NCBI RefSeq assembly: GCF_014154935.1
Contig: NZ_JACEHH010000019.1
Coordinates: 1 to 64,000 of the forward strand
Direction: 5' to 3'
DNA length: 64,000 nucleotides
Origin: Stieleria mannarensis
GTDB lineage: Bacteria; Planctomycetota; Planctomycetia; Pirellulales; Pirellulaceae
The stretch's first letter is position 1, and the number at the start of each line of letters is the position of its first letter. The position numbers and the translations under genes were made by a program. Shown piece after piece: positions 49,635 through 58,063 of this stretch. Under the pieces are notes generated by a model. It had not been told where the DNA came from. It saw only the letters and a program-made list of their open reading frames with translations, and did no database searches.

Positions 49635-50771
49635 TTACTGCAACACGACGTCGACCGATTCGGTTTTGCCCTCTCGCAGGTACTCGACGGTGACGGTCTG
49701 GCCGACGGCGTAGTGTTCCAGGGCTTCCAGCATGTCATTCATGTCGCGGACGGTTCGGTCGCCGATCTTTTGGATGATGTCGCCGGGACGAACCAAGCTG
49801 GACTGGCCGATCACGGTTTCCCGCAGCCCGGCGCGGTCAGCCGGGCCGCCGGGGACGACGTGAAAGATCAACACGCCCTCGACGCCCAGTCGCTGTGTGA
49901 CCGCATCGCTGAGTTCGGCGATCACGCGGACGCCCAACTGTGGCGGCTCGTAGCGACCGTTGGCGATGATTTGCGGCACGACCCGGTTGACCGTGTCGAC
50001 GGGGATGGAAAACCCGACGCCGGCCGAGGTTCCCGAGGGGCTGTAGATGGCGGTGTTGACCCCGATCAGCCGCCCGGCGCTATCAAGCAGCGGACCGCCG
50101 GAGTTGCCGGGATTGATTGCGGCGTCGATCTGAATCACGTCTTCGATCGAACGCCCGGTGGGGCTGTCGATCGAGCGGCTTTTGGCGGAAACGACTCCGG
50201 TGGTCAGGGTTTGATTGAGCCCGAAGGGATTGCCGATGGCGAACACCGCCTGCCCGACCAACAGGTCACCGCTGGTGCCGATCGCAACGGGAAGCAGCTT
50301 TGCCGCCGCCGCGTTGATCTTGAGCACGGCCAAGTCGTGGTCGGCCGATCCGCCGATCAGTGTCGCTTCGTAAGACGATTGGTCCCACAGCACGACCTTG
50401 GCCGAAGACGCTTCTTGCAGGACATGGAAGTTGGTCACGATGTGGCCGAATTCGTCCCACATGAAACCGCTGCCCGACCCCGCGTCGACCTCGATCGCCC
50501 GCCGCGAAAACGGGCTGGCGATGCGCGATCGGGTCGTCAGGTAGACCACCGACGGACTGACCGTGCGGAACAGTTCGACCGTCGACTGTTCGAATTCGGC
50601 CAGTTCACCTCGCGGGGTGACCGTGCGGGGCGTGCCGCTGGCAGCCATGCCGACCCCCAGCCAAACGCGAACGGTCGGCCAGACAAAGACGACGGCCACG
50701 ACCGTCAACAACAACCAGGTCAGGCGTAGCTGACGCCGCAGATCGATCGCGTCTTCGGATTGCATCGGCAC
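49635..50771 (-). CDS. Membrane-anchored HtrA/DegP-like serine protease with PDZ domain
   Basis: A 378-residue S1C protease for periplasmic or cell-surface protein quality control. It has one N-terminal membrane segment (about 17-39), a trypsin-like domain (about 60-265) with catalytic His116 (TNFHVL), Asp146 (DHDLAVLK) and Ser224 (GNSGGPLL), and one PDZ domain (about 285-375, ending in SVDVVLQ). The start is GTG 50771, which shares one base with the TAG stop of the upstream oxidoreductase; ATG 50765 is an alternative. One PDZ makes it DegS-like in layout. Close packing behind the oxidoreductase indicates co-transcription. Confidence 0.93.
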   Translation of the reverse strand: MPMQSEDAIDLRRQLRLTWLLLTVVAVVFVWPTVRVWLGVGMAASGTPRTVTPRGELAEFEQSTVELFRTVSPSVVYLTTRSRIASPFSRRAIEVDAGSGSGFMWDEFGHIVTNFHVLQEASSAKVVLWDQSSYEATLIGGSADHDLAVLKINAAAAKLLPVAIGTSGDLLVGQAVFAIGNPFGLNQTLTTGVVSAKSRSIDSPTGRSIEDVIQIDAAINPGNSGGPLLDSAGRLIGVNTAIYSPSGTSAGVGFSIPVDTVNRVVPQIIANGRYEPPQLGVRVIAELSDAVTQRLGVEGVLIFHVVPGGPADRAGLRETVIGQSSLVRPGDIIQKIGDRTVRDMNDMLEALEHYAVGQTVTVEYLREGKTESVDVVLQ

Positions 50772-52165
50772 TAGCCCATGTCGATTTCGTAGCCGCTTCG
50801 GTACGGCCGGGCGAGCATGCTGTTGGCTTGCGAATCGCCGACGATCTGTTCGCTGTGGTCATCCCACTTCAGCTCGCGTCCGCCCAGCCGAGCGCTGATG
50901 CCGGCCAAGTGGCACACGTTCAGCATTTCCATGTGGGTGTGCACGTCGCTGATCGGCTCGGTGCGTTCCTTGGCACAGTGCAGGAAGTTTGCCCAGTGGG
51001 CCGAGCGTTCGTTGCGTTCCATCGGCAAGTTCTTGTAGACCTTGGCGATCGCGTCTTCGGGCAGCGGGTTGTCCTTCAAGTCTTCGACGGGCTTGCCGAC
51101 CAATCGGCCGCGGTTGACGAAGATCTTGCCCTTGTCGCCGGTGATCAAGACGCCGTTGTCGGTGTCGTTGCGGATGATCATCTTGGTGCCGCCGGGGTAC
51201 ATCACGTTGAACAGGAACGAGGTCGCGGTGTTGTAGCGATCGTTTTGTTGCGGGATGCCGTCTTTGAATTCGACCGGATGCTCGGCGGTGCCGCTGATCG
51301 ACAACGGGCCGGCGGTTTGGCCGTTCAGCTTGAGTGCCCAGTTGCAGATGTCGACGTGGTGTGCGCCCCAGTCGGTCAGTTTTCCGCCGCTGTACTCGTA
51401 CCACCAGCGGAATTCATAGTGGCAGTTCGTGTTGCCGCGACCGCGATTCTTTTGGCTTGGCAGGTTGCGGTAATCGACCAAGGGTGCCGGTCCCAACCAG
51501 CGGTCCCAGTCCAATCCCTCGGGCACCTCGGCGACGGGAATCGGCGGGCTGGTGGGAGCACCACCGATGGCCGCTTGGACTTCCTGGATCTTACCCAGCC
51601 GTCCTTCGTTGACGATCGCCATCGCTTTAACAAACAAATGGAACGTGCTGCGTTGTTGCGTGCCGACTTGGACGATGCAACCGGTTTCCTTTTGGACCTT
51701 GCGAATCAACTTGCCTTCGTCGATCGTCAACGTGAGCGGTTTTTCGCAGTAGACATCTTTTCCGGCCAGCATGGCTTCGATCAGCGGTTTGGTGTGCCAG
51801 TGATCGGGGGTCGCGATGTGGACCGCATCGATGTCCTTGCGGTCCAGCAGTTCGCGATAGTCGACCGCTTCCACGGCCTTGCCGCCACTGTGTCGCTGGT
51901 TGAATGACTGGAGGCGACCGATGTCCACGTCACTGATGGCGACGACGTCCACCCAGTCTTTGGCGCTGTTCATGTTGCCGCCGGCCATGCCGCCGGCGCC
52001 GATCACGCCCATCGCGACACGATCGTTCTTGCTCTTGGTTTCGTCGGCCAGAGTTTTCGGCGTCGAATAAAAATACGGAACCGAAGCGGCGGCGGTGGCG
52101 GCCGCGGCGGTCTTGAGGAACTGGCGACGCTGCGGGCCGGATTTCGATTTGGATCGCTGGGTCAT
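50771..52165 (-). CDS. Tat-exported Gfo/Idh/MocA family oxidoreductase
   Basis: A 464-residue NAD(P)-dependent oxidoreductase. Residues 13-18 (RRQFLK) followed by an Ala-rich stretch form a Tat signal, as in many planctomycete members of this family. The Rossmann dinucleotide motif is GAGGMAG (56-62), the family's EKPLT motif is at 141-145, and WGAHHVDI carries the conserved active-site His. Length is typical of the exported family. Substrate is unknown, probably a sugar or sugar derivative. It is the first gene of a compact minus-strand cluster, with the HtrA gene starting one base before its end. Confidence 0.92.
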   Translation of the reverse strand: MTQRSKSKSGPQRRQFLKTAAAATAAASVPYFYSTPKTLADETKSKNDRVAMGVIGAGGMAGGNMNSAKDWVDVVAISDVDIGRLQSFNQRHSGGKAVEAVDYRELLDRKDIDAVHIATPDHWHTKPLIEAMLAGKDVYCEKPLTLTIDEGKLIRKVQKETGCIVQVGTQQRSTFHLFVKAMAIVNEGRLGKIQEVQAAIGGAPTSPPIPVAEVPEGLDWDRWLGPAPLVDYRNLPSQKNRGRGNTNCHYEFRWWYEYSGGKLTDWGAHHVDICNWALKLNGQTAGPLSISGTAEHPVEFKDGIPQQNDRYNTATSFLFNVMYPGGTKMIIRNDTDNGVLITGDKGKIFVNRGRLVGKPVEDLKDNPLPEDAIAKVYKNLPMERNERSAHWANFLHCAKERTEPISDVHTHMEMLNVCHLAGISARLGGRELKWDDHSEQIVGDSQANSMLARPYRSGYEIDMG

Positions 52166-52290
52166 CGGACTGCCTTATGATGGGGGGAGTGGAAATCGAG
52201 GGATGTAAATTCGCGGTCGCGAGCGTGAACACGGCCGACGATCGCGGAGTGGATGTTCAAATGAGGGCACATGGGAGATCGCTCGCCAAA

Positions 52291-52321
52291 CCCTATGGTA
52301 AGTTGCAGCGCCCTATGGTAA
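52291..52321. promoter_or_regulatory. Two direct repeats of CCCTATGGTAA, 20 bp apart
   Basis: CCCTATGGTAA occurs at 52291-52301 and 52311-52321. The 20-bp period is about two helical turns, which would place two bound protein subunits on one face of the DNA. It is in the 236-bp divergent spacer, 81 bp before the zinc-ribbon gene. Operator function is a guess. Confidence 0.4.
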
Positions 52322-52401
52322 CTGGAAACGGGCCCGGTGGGGCAGACGTTGGACCAGAGAAAAATGACCGTCGCGTAGACGAATGGAAGGAGAAGAAAGC
52401 G

Positions 52402-53442
52402 GTGAGATTTAATTGCCCGATGTGCGGAAAAGACTACCAGGCGGACGATTCAATGGCGGGAAAACAGGTCAATTGCAAGGCCTGCCGACAGACGTTTCGT
52501 GTTCCCGGAAGCGATGCCGCAGGCACGACCGGCGGCGATTTTCCGATGGATTCGACGGCCGACGGCGACGACCGGTTCTCCGCCGGCGAGGTCGAAATGA
52601 GCACGGCGCCGGTGACGATGCGCGGCGGCCAGTCCGGCGACGGCGTCAACCGCCGCAGCGACGAAATCGATTACGAAGTCTTCGGCCACGAAACCCAGTA
52701 CGTCGAAATCACGCTCGACCCGGGGGAGCAAACCATCGCCGAAGCCGGGGCCCTGATGTACATGACCGAGGGGGTCGAGATGGCGACCGTGTTCGGCGAC
52801 CCCTCCAAGCAGGACAGCAGCCTGTTCGGCAAAGTCCTTTCGGCGGGGAAACGTGCGCTGACCGGCGAGGCGCTGTTCATGACGACGTTCACCAATCAGG
52901 GCCGCGGACAAGCCAAAGTGGCTTTCGGCGCGCCGCATCCGGGACGCATGATTCCCCTGCACCTGGATCAATTGGGCGGCGAAATCATCTGCCAAAAAGA
53001 CGCCTTTTTATGCGGGGCCCGCGGGATCACGGTGGACATCGCGTTTCAAAAGAAAATCGGTGCCGGCCTGTTCGGCGGCGAAGGTTTCATCATGCAACGC
53101 CTGAAAGGCGACGGCATCGCGGTCATCCACGCCGGCGGAACGATGATGTACCGCGAACTGGAGCATGGCGAAACCTTGCGGCTGGACACCGGCTGCCTGA
53201 TGGCGATGGGCCCCTCGGTGCACTACGACATCCAATTCGTCGGCGGACTGAAAAATGCCTTTTTCGGCGGCGAAGGCCTGTTTCTGGCGACGGTGCGGGG
53301 GCCCGGGCCGGTGTGGTTGCAATCCCTGCCGTTCTCGCGGTTCGCCGGACGGCTGGCCGCCGCGATCCCCAGCGGCGGGAATACCCGAAAGGGCGAGGGA
53401 TCGCTGCTGGGCGGATTCGGGGAAATGTTCATGGGGGACTGA
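52402..53442 (+). CDS. Zinc-ribbon plus AIM24/TIGR00266-family protein
   Basis: A 346-residue cytosolic protein starting at GTG 52402 with AAGGAG 10 nt upstream; a longer open frame extends to 52177 but lacks a credible start. Residues 4-33 are an MJ0042-type zinc ribbon with two CxxC pairs (CPMCGKDYQA and CKACRQTF). A Gly/Asp-rich linker of about 55 residues follows, then the TIGR00266 (AIM24-like) beta-rich domain from about residue 88: YEVFGHETQYVEITLDPGE, AEAGALMYM, FGGEGFIMQRLKGDG and GGGLKNAFFGGEGLF-type motifs. The family's biochemical role is not known; it is related to mitochondrial AIM24. It is divergent from the oxidoreductase. Confidence 0.88.
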   Translation: MRFNCPMCGKDYQADDSMAGKQVNCKACRQTFRVPGSDAAGTTGGDFPMDSTADGDDRFSAGEVEMSTAPVTMRGGQSGDGVNRRSDEIDYEVFGHETQYVEITLDPGEQTIAEAGALMYMTEGVEMATVFGDPSKQDSSLFGKVLSAGKRALTGEALFMTTFTNQGRGQAKVAFGAPHPGRMIPLHLDQLGGEIICQKDAFLCGARGITVDIAFQKKIGAGLFGGEGFIMQRLKGDGIAVIHAGGTMMYRELEHGETLRLDTGCLMAMGPSVHYDIQFVGGLKNAFFGGEGLFLATVRGPGPVWLQSLPFSRFAGRLAAAIPSGGNTRKGEGSLLGGFGEMFMGD

Positions 53443-53484
53443 ATCGACCGGACCCGGCAGATCGATGGGACCCGGGAGAGGGAT

Positions 53485-53510
53485 GGCAGAATGATTCGGG
53501 GCAGAATGAT
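53485..53510. repeat. 15-bp-period direct repeat GGCAGAATGAT
   Basis: GGCAGAATGAT occurs at 53485-53495 and 53500-53510 in the 219-bp spacer after the TIGR00266 gene. Similar GGGCAAAACAATGGGGGCAAGACGAT occurs as two related halves at 55295-55319. Both appear to be degenerate copies of one interspersed motif. No gene and no terminator were seen in this spacer. Confidence 0.5.
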
Positions 53511-53661
53511 GAAATGCCTGCAATGATCCAATGCCCCTCAGCTCGCGGCAAACGGCTGTCCCCACGCTTCGGTCACGGGTTTGCTTTTTGGGGCCGGGCT
53601 GCGATAACTAACCGTATCGAACCTGATGGCCCCCCGCCCCCAAACCCCTGCGAGCCCTCCC

Positions 53662-54063
53662 ATGTCCGACTCGACCGAATCTCTGGAATCACAATTGGCG
53701 ACCGCCATCGAACAACGAGACGCCGTTCTGGTTCGCCAATTGTTTGGAGCGGCAGAGTTCGTGCTGTTGACCATGTCGGACGAAGAAGACGACGACGAAG
53801 AAGGCGCCAACGTCTTCAGCACGGATCTGGATGGGATGCACCTGGTCGTCGCGTTCACGAGCGAACAAACCGCCGGCGACTTCGTGCACTCGATGGAAGA
53901 GTACTACGAAGAGGGTGACGAGATCGAAGGCTATGTGCTCGACGGCGACGCATTGTTGCAATACATGCCGCCCGAACACGGATTGTTTTTGAACCCTGAA
54001 AGTGAACAGTCGCTGGTGATCGACCACGACTTGTTGGAACTGGTGCAGAAGTCCGAGGTGTGA
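53662..54063 (+). CDS. SseB N-terminal-domain-like protein
   Basis: A 133-residue acidic soluble protein. The ATG at 53662 is preferred; an upstream ATG at 53626 would add a Pro-rich leader. The order ESQLATAIEQ, VLLTMSDEEDDDEE, GMHLVVAFTSEQTAGDFV and YMPPEHGLFLNPESEQSLVI matches the SseB N-terminal fold, in which a value is compared with an FT(S/D) strand and an LNPxS motif. The molecular function of the family is poorly known. The next gene starts at a GTG overlapping its stop by 4 nt, so the two are translationally coupled. Confidence 0.65.
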   Translation: MSDSTESLESQLATAIEQRDAVLVRQLFGAAEFVLLTMSDEEDDDEEGANVFSTDLDGMHLVVAFTSEQTAGDFVHSMEEYYEEGDEIEGYVLDGDALLQYMPPEHGLFLNPESEQSLVIDHDLLELVQKSEV

Positions 54064-55238
54064 CGCCCAACCCCTACCAAGCACCGCTTTCGGATTCCTT
54101 TGCCACGGCATCATCGCCACCGCCCAGCCACTTCGTTCCGCACCGTTTGGAGTTCCAAGGCCAGCTGACGCGGCAACATCATCGCGATGCGGTCATCAAA
54201 GCCGGGATCCGAACCGATTACCGCAGTGCGACGCGCGTCATGTTGGCACTGGCCGGTGCTTACACGTTGGCCACCGGCGTGCTGACGCTGGCACTGGGCG
54301 ACGTGGATTTCGACAGCGTCATCCGTGTGCTGCTTTCGACGCTCGTGCTGGTCGGCGGCATTCTGATTTTTTGCCGACATCAACGCTGGCTGATTGGGAC
54401 CCGGATCCCGGGGTTCCAGCTTGCCACCGGATCGATTCGAGGCTGGATCGACGCTGAGGGGCTTTGGATCGAAACCGAGCAGAGCCAAGCCTACCAACCG
54501 CTCTCCAAGCTCGTCGCCTGCGCCGCAACACACGAGCTGTGGGTGATCAGCTTTGCCAAAGAGCTGACGTTTTGGCAAACGCTTCCGATCGAGGCGTTCA
54601 GTGACCCGGCGTTGGCACGCAGCGTTGCCGCAGATTTGCAACGAGCTTTTCCGCCGGCGCCGCCGCAGTTGATCGACCAGCGGAAGCAAACACCGCCGGA
54701 AGGCGACTGCCTGTTTTCGATGTCGGAAGAGGCGATCGCGTTTGAAGGGCCGTTTTACGAGGACAACGCCCAGGACACTCGATTGTTGAAGACCACCAAA
54801 CAAGTTGTGTGGCAGACGTGGCTTGTGTTGGCCGTCTTGTTGATCAGTTTGCTGGTCAGCATCTTGACCCTGACCGGTTTTCGAAGCCTGTACGTCGGGT
54901 TGTTGTTCCTGTGGATCGGATTGTTGCTGGCAGGAATCTTCTACCGCGTTCGAAGAGCGCGGCGGTCAGCGTCCGAAAAGGGCCGACTGGTCGCCTGGTG
55001 GTCCTGGGGTTGGCTGGATGACGAAGGCTACGTTGCGATGACGTCGCTCGGCCAGACCCGGGCGACGTGGCAATTCTTTGATCACTATGAAATCACCGAC
55101 GATGCAATCGGCCTGTACCCGCACCAGAACGACACGGCTTGCTGTTTGGTGTCGCGGGAACAGTTTGCCGGTGCGGACGATTGGAATCGAGCGACCGCGC
55201 TGGTCAAGTCGAAGGTGAGATGCCAGTGGGAAGCGTGA
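54060..55238 (+). CDS. Four-TM membrane protein, YcxB-like duplicated architecture
   Basis: A 392-residue membrane protein starting at GTG 54060 (GTGA overlap with the previous stop). Two TM pairs (about 60-79/87-105 and 253-272/276-295) are each followed by a beta-rich cytosolic part, so the protein looks like an internal duplication of a two-TM plus YcxB-like domain unit. The N-terminus is Pro/Ser-rich (NPYQAP, common at the start of planctomycete membrane proteins). The last codons and stop lie in a 17-nt sequence repeated at 55329-55345. Function unknown. Confidence 0.7.
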   Translation: MTPNPYQAPLSDSFATASSPPPSHFVPHRLEFQGQLTRQHHRDAVIKAGIRTDYRSATRVMLALAGAYTLATGVLTLALGDVDFDSVIRVLLSTLVLVGGILIFCRHQRWLIGTRIPGFQLATGSIRGWIDAEGLWIETEQSQAYQPLSKLVACAATHELWVISFAKELTFWQTLPIEAFSDPALARSVAADLQRAFPPAPPQLIDQRKQTPPEGDCLFSMSEEAIAFEGPFYEDNAQDTRLLKTTKQVVWQTWLVLAVLLISLLVSILTLTGFRSLYVGLLFLWIGLLLAGIFYRVRRARRSASEKGRLVAWWSWGWLDDEGYVAMTSLGQTRATWQFFDHYEITDDAIGLYPHQNDTACCLVSREQFAGADDWNRATALVKSKVRCQWEA

Positions 55239-55478
55239 GCGAGCGGCCCGTGATTGGATCGTGTGCGGTTGAGAGGAGACAGGATGACGAGGGGCAAAAC
55301 AATGGGGGCAAGACGATCCGAGGGATGTGCCAGCGGGAAGCGTGACGGGCTGTTGACTTCATCAGCCGCACGGCGCTAGCCGCGGTTCTCGCCGCCACAA
55401 AACCGGGGCTAGCGCCCATCGGCTGATCATTAGCTTGTCCATTTCGATTCAATCGACAGGCCGGTGAGCGAGCGGCCC
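55222..55478. repeat. Repeat-rich spacer with palindromic element and direct repeats
   Basis: GCCAGYGGGAAGCGTGA is at 55222-55238 (end of the membrane-protein gene) and 55329-55345. GTGAGCGAGCGGCCC is at 55235-55249 and 55464-55478, the second touching the AEC stop codon. Between them a long imperfect palindrome has its left arm (55361-55387, ATCAGCCGCACGGCGCTAGC...) and right arm (55401-55427, ...GGGCTAGCGCCCATCGGCTGAT) enclosing 13 nt. No coding potential was seen. These are interspersed repeats by appearance. Confidence 0.7.
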
Positions 55479-55479
55479 A

Positions 55480-56448
55480 CTACCCCAACCACCAGGCCCC
55501 GACGGCCAACCAGGTCGGAATCAGGATGATCCCGGCGACGGACGTCCACAACACGACGCGCAGCGCCGTCTCGGTGTCGCGACCGTACAGTTTGGTCAGA
55601 ACGATCGGAAAAACCGCCGCCGGCATCGCCGCCTGTAACATCACGACGGTTCGCAGGTCCGGACTCCGCACGAGCCAGCCGCCGACGCCGAGCAACAGGA
55701 GCGGAAGCACGACTTGACGGATGCCGATCCCCGCCGCGATCACCTTGGCATCGGCCAGATAGGACTTGTCGCGGATGAAGTCGACGATGATCGCGCCACT
55801 GAGCAGCAACCCCAACGGGATCGCGCACGAGCCGAGCGCCCCGATGGCCGTCGCCAGCGGAGTCGGAATGGATTGCGCCCACCCCATCGCACTCAATACG
55901 ATCGAGATCACGACCGCCCACAGCGGTGGGCTGCTCAGAACCTTCTTCCAACCGTCGCCGCCCGAACCGCTGATGATCGCGATCCCCAGGCTCCAAAGTG
56001 CGATCGAGACGCCCACATTGTGCAAGATCAATTCGATCATCGCCGTGGGATAAAACTGTTCGGCCAGCGGCAGCGGGATGTAGCCGTAATTGCAGATTCC
56101 GGCACACAAGGCGAATGCCCGCTGAGACGAATCGCCGACCAAGCCGAACCAGCGGCCGAGCACCGATCGGGCAAACCCATAGGCCAGCAACAGGCCGATG
56201 CAGGTGGACACGAATCCGAACAACGGCGGCTGCCACGCCGTCGCGATCTTGCCGATTTCGCTGCTTTGCGAAAACTGATGAATGAAGTAGGCCGGCAACA
56301 TCACGTTGGCCGCCAGATTGGCCAGCGTTCGATCGGCCTCGGCCGTCAACCATCCCACCGACCGGCAAGCAGCCCCCACGCCCATCACGAGAAAGACACC
56401 GAGGACGGACGCGATGATGGGCCAAAAATCTTGCATGCGGCCCAACAT
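55480..56448 (-). CDS. AEC (auxin efflux carrier) family permease
   Basis: A 322-residue inner-membrane transporter with about ten TM segments. It starts at ATG 56448 with GGAAGG 8 nt upstream; an earlier ATG at 56508 has no such site. Features fitting the family are the N-terminal VLGVFLVMGVGAACRS, the MLPAYFIHQF core with a Pro break, CAGICNYGYIPLPLA, and the C-terminal helix break AMPAAVFPIVLTKLY. Substrates of bacterial members are usually small organic acids or unknown. The gene is flanked by 30-bp inverted copies of one repeat (55447-55476 and 56614-56643). Confidence 0.87.
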   Translation of the reverse strand: MLGRMQDFWPIIASVLGVFLVMGVGAACRSVGWLTAEADRTLANLAANVMLPAYFIHQFSQSSEIGKIATAWQPPLFGFVSTCIGLLLAYGFARSVLGRWFGLVGDSSQRAFALCAGICNYGYIPLPLAEQFYPTAMIELILHNVGVSIALWSLGIAIISGSGGDGWKKVLSSPPLWAVVISIVLSAMGWAQSIPTPLATAIGALGSCAIPLGLLLSGAIIVDFIRDKSYLADAKVIAAGIGIRQVVLPLLLLGVGGWLVRSPDLRTVVMLQAAMPAAVFPIVLTKLYGRDTETALRVVLWTSVAGIILIPTWLAVGAWWLG

Positions 56449-56613
56449 AAACCCAACCTTCCTCGGGCGTAAGAAGTGCTGCGGGCAAGGTGATGGCGCC
56501 GGCACCACAGTCAGCCTCCAAAGGCGCGCCGTTAGGCCCTAATGCCACCATGCCATCACTTGGCGGGAGCCAGTGGCGGTATGGGTTCCTTGTCGCGAAA
56601 ACGCGCCCCACGT

Positions 56614-56643
56614 GCCGCTCGCTGACCGGCCTGTTGATTCAAT
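56614..56643. repeat. Inverted copy of the repeat found at the 3' side of the AEC gene
   Basis: The 30 bp from GCCGCTCGCTGACCGGCCTG match the reverse complement of 55447-55476 at 27 positions. They are followed by AATCAGCCGTATGGCGCGAGCC, related to the left arm of the palindrome at 55361. The repeat thus brackets the transporter gene. Confidence 0.6.
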
Positions 56644-56680
56644 CAGCCGTATGGCGCGAGCCTTCGAGCCCCCGGTGCGT

Positions 56681-56780
56681 TTTGTTGGTGTTTCAGGCCT
56701 GTTCGTGGTGTTTCAGGCCTGTTCGTGGTGTTTCAGGCCTGTTCGTGGTGTTTCAGGCCTGTTCGTGGTGTTTCAGGCCC
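56681..56780. repeat. Tandem 20-bp repeat, five copies
   Basis: The unit GTTCGTGGTGTTTCAGGCCT is present in four copies from 56701 to 56780 (the last with one base changed), preceded by one degenerate copy from 56681. Each junction contains the palindrome CAGGCCTG. It sits in the 418-bp spacer between the two minus-strand genes; no gene was seen there. Confidence 0.9.
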
Positions 56781-56866
56781 GCGTGCTCGCGCGAACGGGC
56801 TCATCCCACGTTTGATCAGATCAGATCAACCGGCCGTGACGCTTCCCGCCGGCATTGGGGATTGTT

Positions 56867-58000
56867 TCAGCGTCCGAACCGCAACAGTGACGTGTCCAAC
56901 ATCGTCTCTCCGTCGATCGCAAGTTGGCTGGCCAGTTCCCCCATCACGCTGGTGAATTTGAATCCGTGGCCGGACAGCCCGGCAACGACTGCGACCTGGG
57001 GGGCGTTTGGGATCAGGTCAACAACAAAGTGTTCGTCCGCCGTCATCGTGTAATAACATCCCGATTGCGCCTTCAATTGGGCACCGACACCGGGCAAATA
57101 ACCCTTCAAAAAATCCTCGATTTGCCGCTGTTCCTCGCGGTCGATCGGGTGTGGGGACGTGGGGGATTCGACCGGCGTCCCGCCGCTGTGTCTGGCGACC
57201 TTCAGTCCCTCGTCCCCGATGCCGGGAAAGCCATAGAAATAGCCCGTCGGTGTTTCGTGAAAGAAGCAGGGAAAACCATCGTGCTGGGCATAACCTGACA
57301 ACTTCGGCCGATACCAGTATTGATACTTTCGCAGCACACGCAATCGGATTCCATGACTCGAAAGCAGCGTTCCGTTCCAGGGACCGCCGGCGATCACCAG
57401 CTTTGCGGCAACTTCGATTCCGTCGTCCGTCGTCACTTCAACCCCTTGGCCCGTCGTGCGCCACTGACGAACCGGGCGATCATGTCGCAGGGTTGCTGAT
57501 GCTTGTTCAGCCAGCCGCAGATGGGCTTCGACACAATCTTCCACACGCAAGTAGCCGGCATCCTTTTCGATCACCGCTCGCCAATCACCGTGTTGACGCA
57601 AACGGGGACCGGCGAATCCGGACCAGCGGTGCGCGACTTCATCGACCGACAACTCTTCGATCGCCAAGCCATGTTCGGCGGCGCTTCGCAGCACCCCCGG
57701 AATCACGACTCCATCTGCCGGGCCCAATTCGACCAGGCCGGTCGGATGATAGAGTTGCTCGCCGTAGGCCAGTTGCAATTCGTTCCACAACTGATAAGCA
57801 CGGCGCAGCAACGGAACATACGATGGGTGTTCGAAGTAGGCTTGCCGGATGATCCGCGTCTTGCCGTGCGAGCTGCCCAGTGCGTGGCCACGATGATGTT
57901 GGTCCAACCCCAGCACACGGCAGCCCCTGGCGGCCAAATGATAGGCCGCGGCGCTGCCGGCCCCGCCCAGTCCGATCACGATGGCATCCCAGTTTGCCAT
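56867..58000 (-). CDS. Monomeric sarcosine oxidase / N-methyl-tryptophan oxidase-like FAD enzyme
   Basis: A 377-residue flavoenzyme that would oxidise secondary amines such as sarcosine or N-methyl amino acids with release of hydrogen peroxide. The dinucleotide motif is GLGGAGSAAAYHLA near the N-terminus, followed by SSHGKTRIIRQAY, the conserved Arg/His flavin-contact loop. Cys315 in SGCYYTMTADEHF is the position of covalent FAD attachment in monomeric sarcosine oxidase, and GLSGHGFKF near the C-terminus is the second flavin contact with its conserved Lys. Length is typical (about 380-390). The true substrate is uncertain. Confidence 0.9.
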   Translation of the reverse strand: MANWDAIVIGLGGAGSAAAYHLAARGCRVLGLDQHHRGHALGSSHGKTRIIRQAYFEHPSYVPLLRRAYQLWNELQLAYGEQLYHPTGLVELGPADGVVIPGVLRSAAEHGLAIEELSVDEVAHRWSGFAGPRLRQHGDWRAVIEKDAGYLRVEDCVEAHLRLAEQASATLRHDRPVRQWRTTGQGVEVTTDDGIEVAAKLVIAGGPWNGTLLSSHGIRLRVLRKYQYWYRPKLSGYAQHDGFPCFFHETPTGYFYGFPGIGDEGLKVARHSGGTPVESPTSPHPIDREEQRQIEDFLKGYLPGVGAQLKAQSGCYYTMTADEHFVVDLIPNAPQVAVVAGLSGHGFKFTSVMGELASQLAIDGETMLDTSLLRFGR

Positions 58001-58063
58001 GGATGTCGACCTCCTCGTTCCATGCAGTCAATGTCAAATCACGCGACTTGAAAGGGCTGAATC

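Noticed and set aside
52177-52401. N-terminal extension of the TIGR00266-family protein
   Set aside because: The extension has no domain-like sequence and contains the direct-repeat boxes; the GTG at 52402 with AAGGAG upstream and the zinc ribbon directly after it is the better start.
55430-56611. 393-codon minus-strand frame overlapping the AEC gene
   Set aside because: Its product is Arg/Gly-rich without membrane segments, while the other frame of the same strand is a clear AEC transporter.
56681-56780. CRISPR-like array
   Set aside because: Copies are directly adjacent with no spacers and no cas gene is present; the same holds for the array at 62866-64000.
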